Made by a program: the position numbers and the translations under genes. From the NCBI GenBank assembly GCA_946626395.1, contig CAMOUF010000146.1, forward strand, positions 1-5,452: a stretch of 5,452 bases of DNA, given 5' to 3'. This stretch comes from an uncultured Clostridia bacterium. GTDB taxonomy: Bacteria; Bacillota; Clostridia; Christensenellales; Aristaeellaceae. Below are positions 4,113-5,452 of this stretch, one piece after another (position 1 is the first letter of the stretch; the number at the start of each line of letters is the position of its first letter). The notes below the pieces were generated by a model. That model saw only the letters and a program-made list of their open reading frames with translations. It searched no databases and was not told the DNA's origin.

Positions 4113-5252
4113 TCAAACGAAGGGCCAGCGGCTCAGCAGCAAACCGGGAACCACTACCAGCAGGAAAAACGCCCAGCTGATGAGGGTAAAGGTTTTGATG
4201 AATTTCCCGCCGTTTCCGGGGTACGCGCGCACATAAATGCGGTAATTGATCACGGAGGCCAGAGAGCCGATGAGGGAGCAAAGGCCCGCCGTGTCCGCCC
4301 CATAGATCAGCCCGGCGAAGTTCTGGGAAAAGGGATACAGCACGATGGTGGCGGGCACGTTGGAAATCAATTGGCTCAAGCCAATGGCCCACCAGTATTC
4401 CCGGCCCGCCACCGCGCGCTTGAGCAGCGCGGAAATATCGGGATGGGCCGCCACGGAGGAGGAGAACACGAAAAAGCACAGGAAGGTCACGATCAGCACA
4501 TAGTCCACCTGGGCAAGCAGCTTCCTGTCCATCACAAGAATCGCCCCCACCACCAGCGCCACCGCCCAGGGCCACAGGGCGGTGCGGGTGACGATCACCG
4601 CAATGATCAGAAGGAACAGCGCGATATACACAATTCGGCGCGCCTTGCCTTCCTTGGTCCAGGGGGCGTCCTGGGCCTGGGCGCTGATTTCCTCTTTGGG
4701 CTCTTTGCGGTACAGCACAAACACAAAAGCGATCAGCAGCACGGCGGACAAAGCGCACAGCGGCAGCATATGCAGCATAAAGCGGCCTGCCGATATATTC
4801 GCCTGACCGAAGAGAAACAGGTTTTGCGGGCTGCCAAAGGGCGTGAGCAGGGAGCCCCGCACCGCAGCGATGTTTTCCAGGGTCAGCACCGGCAGGATAT
4901 ACCGCTCCTTCCCGCCCTGGCGGAATAAAAGGATCGTCAGCGGCACGAAGATGATCAGGGACACGTCGTTGGTCACGAACATGGAGGTAAAGAATACTCC
5001 GAAAATCAGGAACAGGGAAAGGGAGGTCATTCGTTTCAGCCGGGCCGCCAGGCGCAGCAGGGGGCGGAAAATGTTTTCCTTTTTGAATCCCTCCAGCACG
5101 CACAGCATCATCAGCAGCGTGCCCAGCGTCCGCCAGTCGATCTGCAGCAGCCGCTCCATGGAAAAGGGCGTGATCGCCAGCGCCACGGCGGCGGCGGCCA
5201 GCGACAGGGTCAGCATCATTTCTTTTTTGAAAAAACCAAGAACCTTCTTCAT
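4113..5252 (-). CDS. SLC13/ArsB-like anion permease (ion transporter superfamily)
   Basis: Polytopic inner-membrane permease of 379 residues, a usual size for short bacterial members, with about ten hydrophobic segments. Recognisable blocks are FVTNDVSLIIFVP (92-104), LTPFGSPQNLFLF (136-148), the polar linker YRKEPKEEISAQAQDAPWTKEG (181-202, split here as a cytoplasmic-type loop), QLISNVPATIVLYPFS (294-309) and GSLASVINY (329-337). The paired TND and GSPQN / SNVPA and GSLAS signatures on each half are the inverted-repeat ligand-binding hairpins of this superfamily. Substrate is not readable: candidates are dicarboxylates, citrate, or another oxyanion. The start at 5252 is chosen over an in-frame ATG at 5384 because GAGGAAG lies 7 nt upstream of 5252, and the extra 44 codons would run through the promoter and a tandem repeat. 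It is upstream of the flavoprotein gene but 341 bp away, with a separate promoter between. Confidence 0.85.
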   Translation of the reverse strand: MKKVLGFFKKEMMLTLSLAAAAVALAITPFSMERLLQIDWRTLGTLLMMLCVLEGFKKENIFRPLLRLAARLKRMTSLSLFLIFGVFFTSMFVTNDVSLIIFVPLTILLFRQGGKERYILPVLTLENIAAVRGSLLTPFGSPQNLFLFGQANISAGRFMLHMLPLCALSAVLLIAFVFVLYRKEPKEEISAQAQDAPWTKEGKARRIVYIALFLLIIAVIVTRTALWPWAVALVVGAILVMDRKLLAQVDYVLIVTFLCFFVFSSSVAAHPDISALLKRAVAGREYWWAIGLSQLISNVPATIVLYPFSQNFAGLIYGADTAGLCSLIGSLASVINYRIYVRAYPGNGGKFIKTFTLISWAFFLLVVVPGLLLSRWPFV

Positions 5253-5259
5253 AAGCGGT

Positions 5260-5266
5260 CTTCCTC
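5260..5266 (-). promoter_or_regulatory. Permease ribosome binding site
   Basis: GAGGAAG on the minus strand, 7 nt before the ATG at 5252. It decides the start in favour of 5252 and against the longer frame from 5384. Confidence 0.75.
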
Positions 5267-5294
5267 GCTTCTCTTTTTGCCCTTGGGCCGGAAC

Positions 5295-5300
5295 AGTATA
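5295..5300 (-). promoter_or_regulatory. Possible -10 box of the permease gene
   Basis: TATACT on the minus strand, 43 nt upstream of the permease start. The hexamer 17 bp further upstream (TTTTCT, 5318-5323) matches the -35 consensus at only 3 of 6, so this promoter is weak, activator-dependent, or not the real one. Confidence 0.4.
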
Positions 5301-5361
5301 CAATAAAAGCCGAAAAAAGAAAAGCCTTTTTGCCGCAATCATTTGCAAAGCACTATAAGCG

Positions 5362-5394
5362 AATAGGCAATAGGCATTAGGCATTAGGCAATAG
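5362..5394. repeat. Tandem heptamer array A
   Basis: Four full 7-bp units and a partial fifth: AATAGGC (5362-5368), AATAGGC (5369-5375), ATTAGGC (5376-5382), ATTAGGC (5383-5389), AATAG (5390-5394). It lies about 110 bp upstream of the permease start. On the minus strand the units generate ATG codons every 7 bases, which explains a spurious longer permease frame. Confidence 0.85.
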
Positions 5395-5398
5395 AACG

Positions 5399-5431
5399 AG
5401 AGCTCAGAGTGAAGAGTTCAGAGTTCAGATC
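5399..5431. repeat. Tandem heptamer array B
   Basis: A different unit with the same 7-bp period begins 4 bp after array A: AGAGCTC (5399-5405), AGAGTGA (5406-5412), AGAGTTC (5413-5419), AGAGTTC (5420-5426), AGATC (5427-5431). The remaining 21 bases to the window end show nothing recognisable. Confidence 0.75.
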
Positions 5432-5452
5432 TTTTTACCGTTCCAAGTCTGG

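Noticed and set aside
4090..5103. Minus-strand frame of 337 codons inside the permease gene
   Set aside because: It is out of frame with the permease, rich in Arg, Gly and Pro, and lacks membrane segments and a ribosome site; it is a shadow of the real gene.
5253..5384. 44-codon N-terminal extension of the permease from an ATG at 5384
   Set aside because: It would translate the -10 region and start inside heptamer array A, whose units create ATG codons by chance. The 5252 start has the better ribosome site.

Overview
All four genes in this window lie on the minus strand. Reading in the direction of transcription (from high to low coordinates), they are an ion-transporter-superfamily permease (5252 to 4113), a secreted fumarate-reductase-type flavoprotein (3771 to 1879), the ribosome-assembly GTPase YsxC/EngB (1734 to 1129), and the N-terminal 194 codons of glutaminyl-tRNA synthetase (582 down to the window edge). 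Genes are GC-rich with G/C-ending codons, while the spacers are clearly AT-rich. Consensus SigA-like promoters, strong AGGAGG ribosome sites, a small EngB, and a signal-peptide-bearing flavin reductase with no cytochrome domain all fit an anaerobic Firmicute (Clostridia, perhaps a gut lineage). This taxonomic guess rests on style and gene content only.

Layout: each gene seems to be its own transcription unit. glnS, ysxC and the flavoprotein gene each have a readable -35/-10 pair with exactly 17-bp spacing directly upstream; the permease has only a good -10. The flavoprotein gene ends in a textbook intrinsic terminator (1831-1860). The two long spacers (583-1128 and 3772-4112) are the unusual parts. 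Each holds one copy of the same long hairpin element (711-771 and 3902-3963) in the same orientation, about 40-50 bp upstream of the next gene's -35 box. The two hairpins differ at three stem positions and each change is compensated on the other arm, so base pairing has been kept. The second copy also lies inside a 207-bp segment bounded by 17-bp inverted repeats. The right end of the window carries two adjacent tandem arrays, both with a 7-bp period (5362-5394 and 5399-5431).

Function: GlnRS and YsxC are housekeeping (translation, 50S assembly). The flavoprotein probably reduces a fumarate-like or other 2-enoate acceptor outside the membrane, with covalent FMN passing electrons to FAD; its electron donor and true substrate are not visible here. 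The neighbouring permease could move an organic anion or dicarboxylate, but it has its own transcription unit and its substrate cannot be read from sequence. No CRISPR array, rRNA, tRNA, transposase or phage gene was seen. The best candidates for something undescribed are the dispersed hairpin element and the inverted-repeat-bounded segment, not the protein-coding genes.
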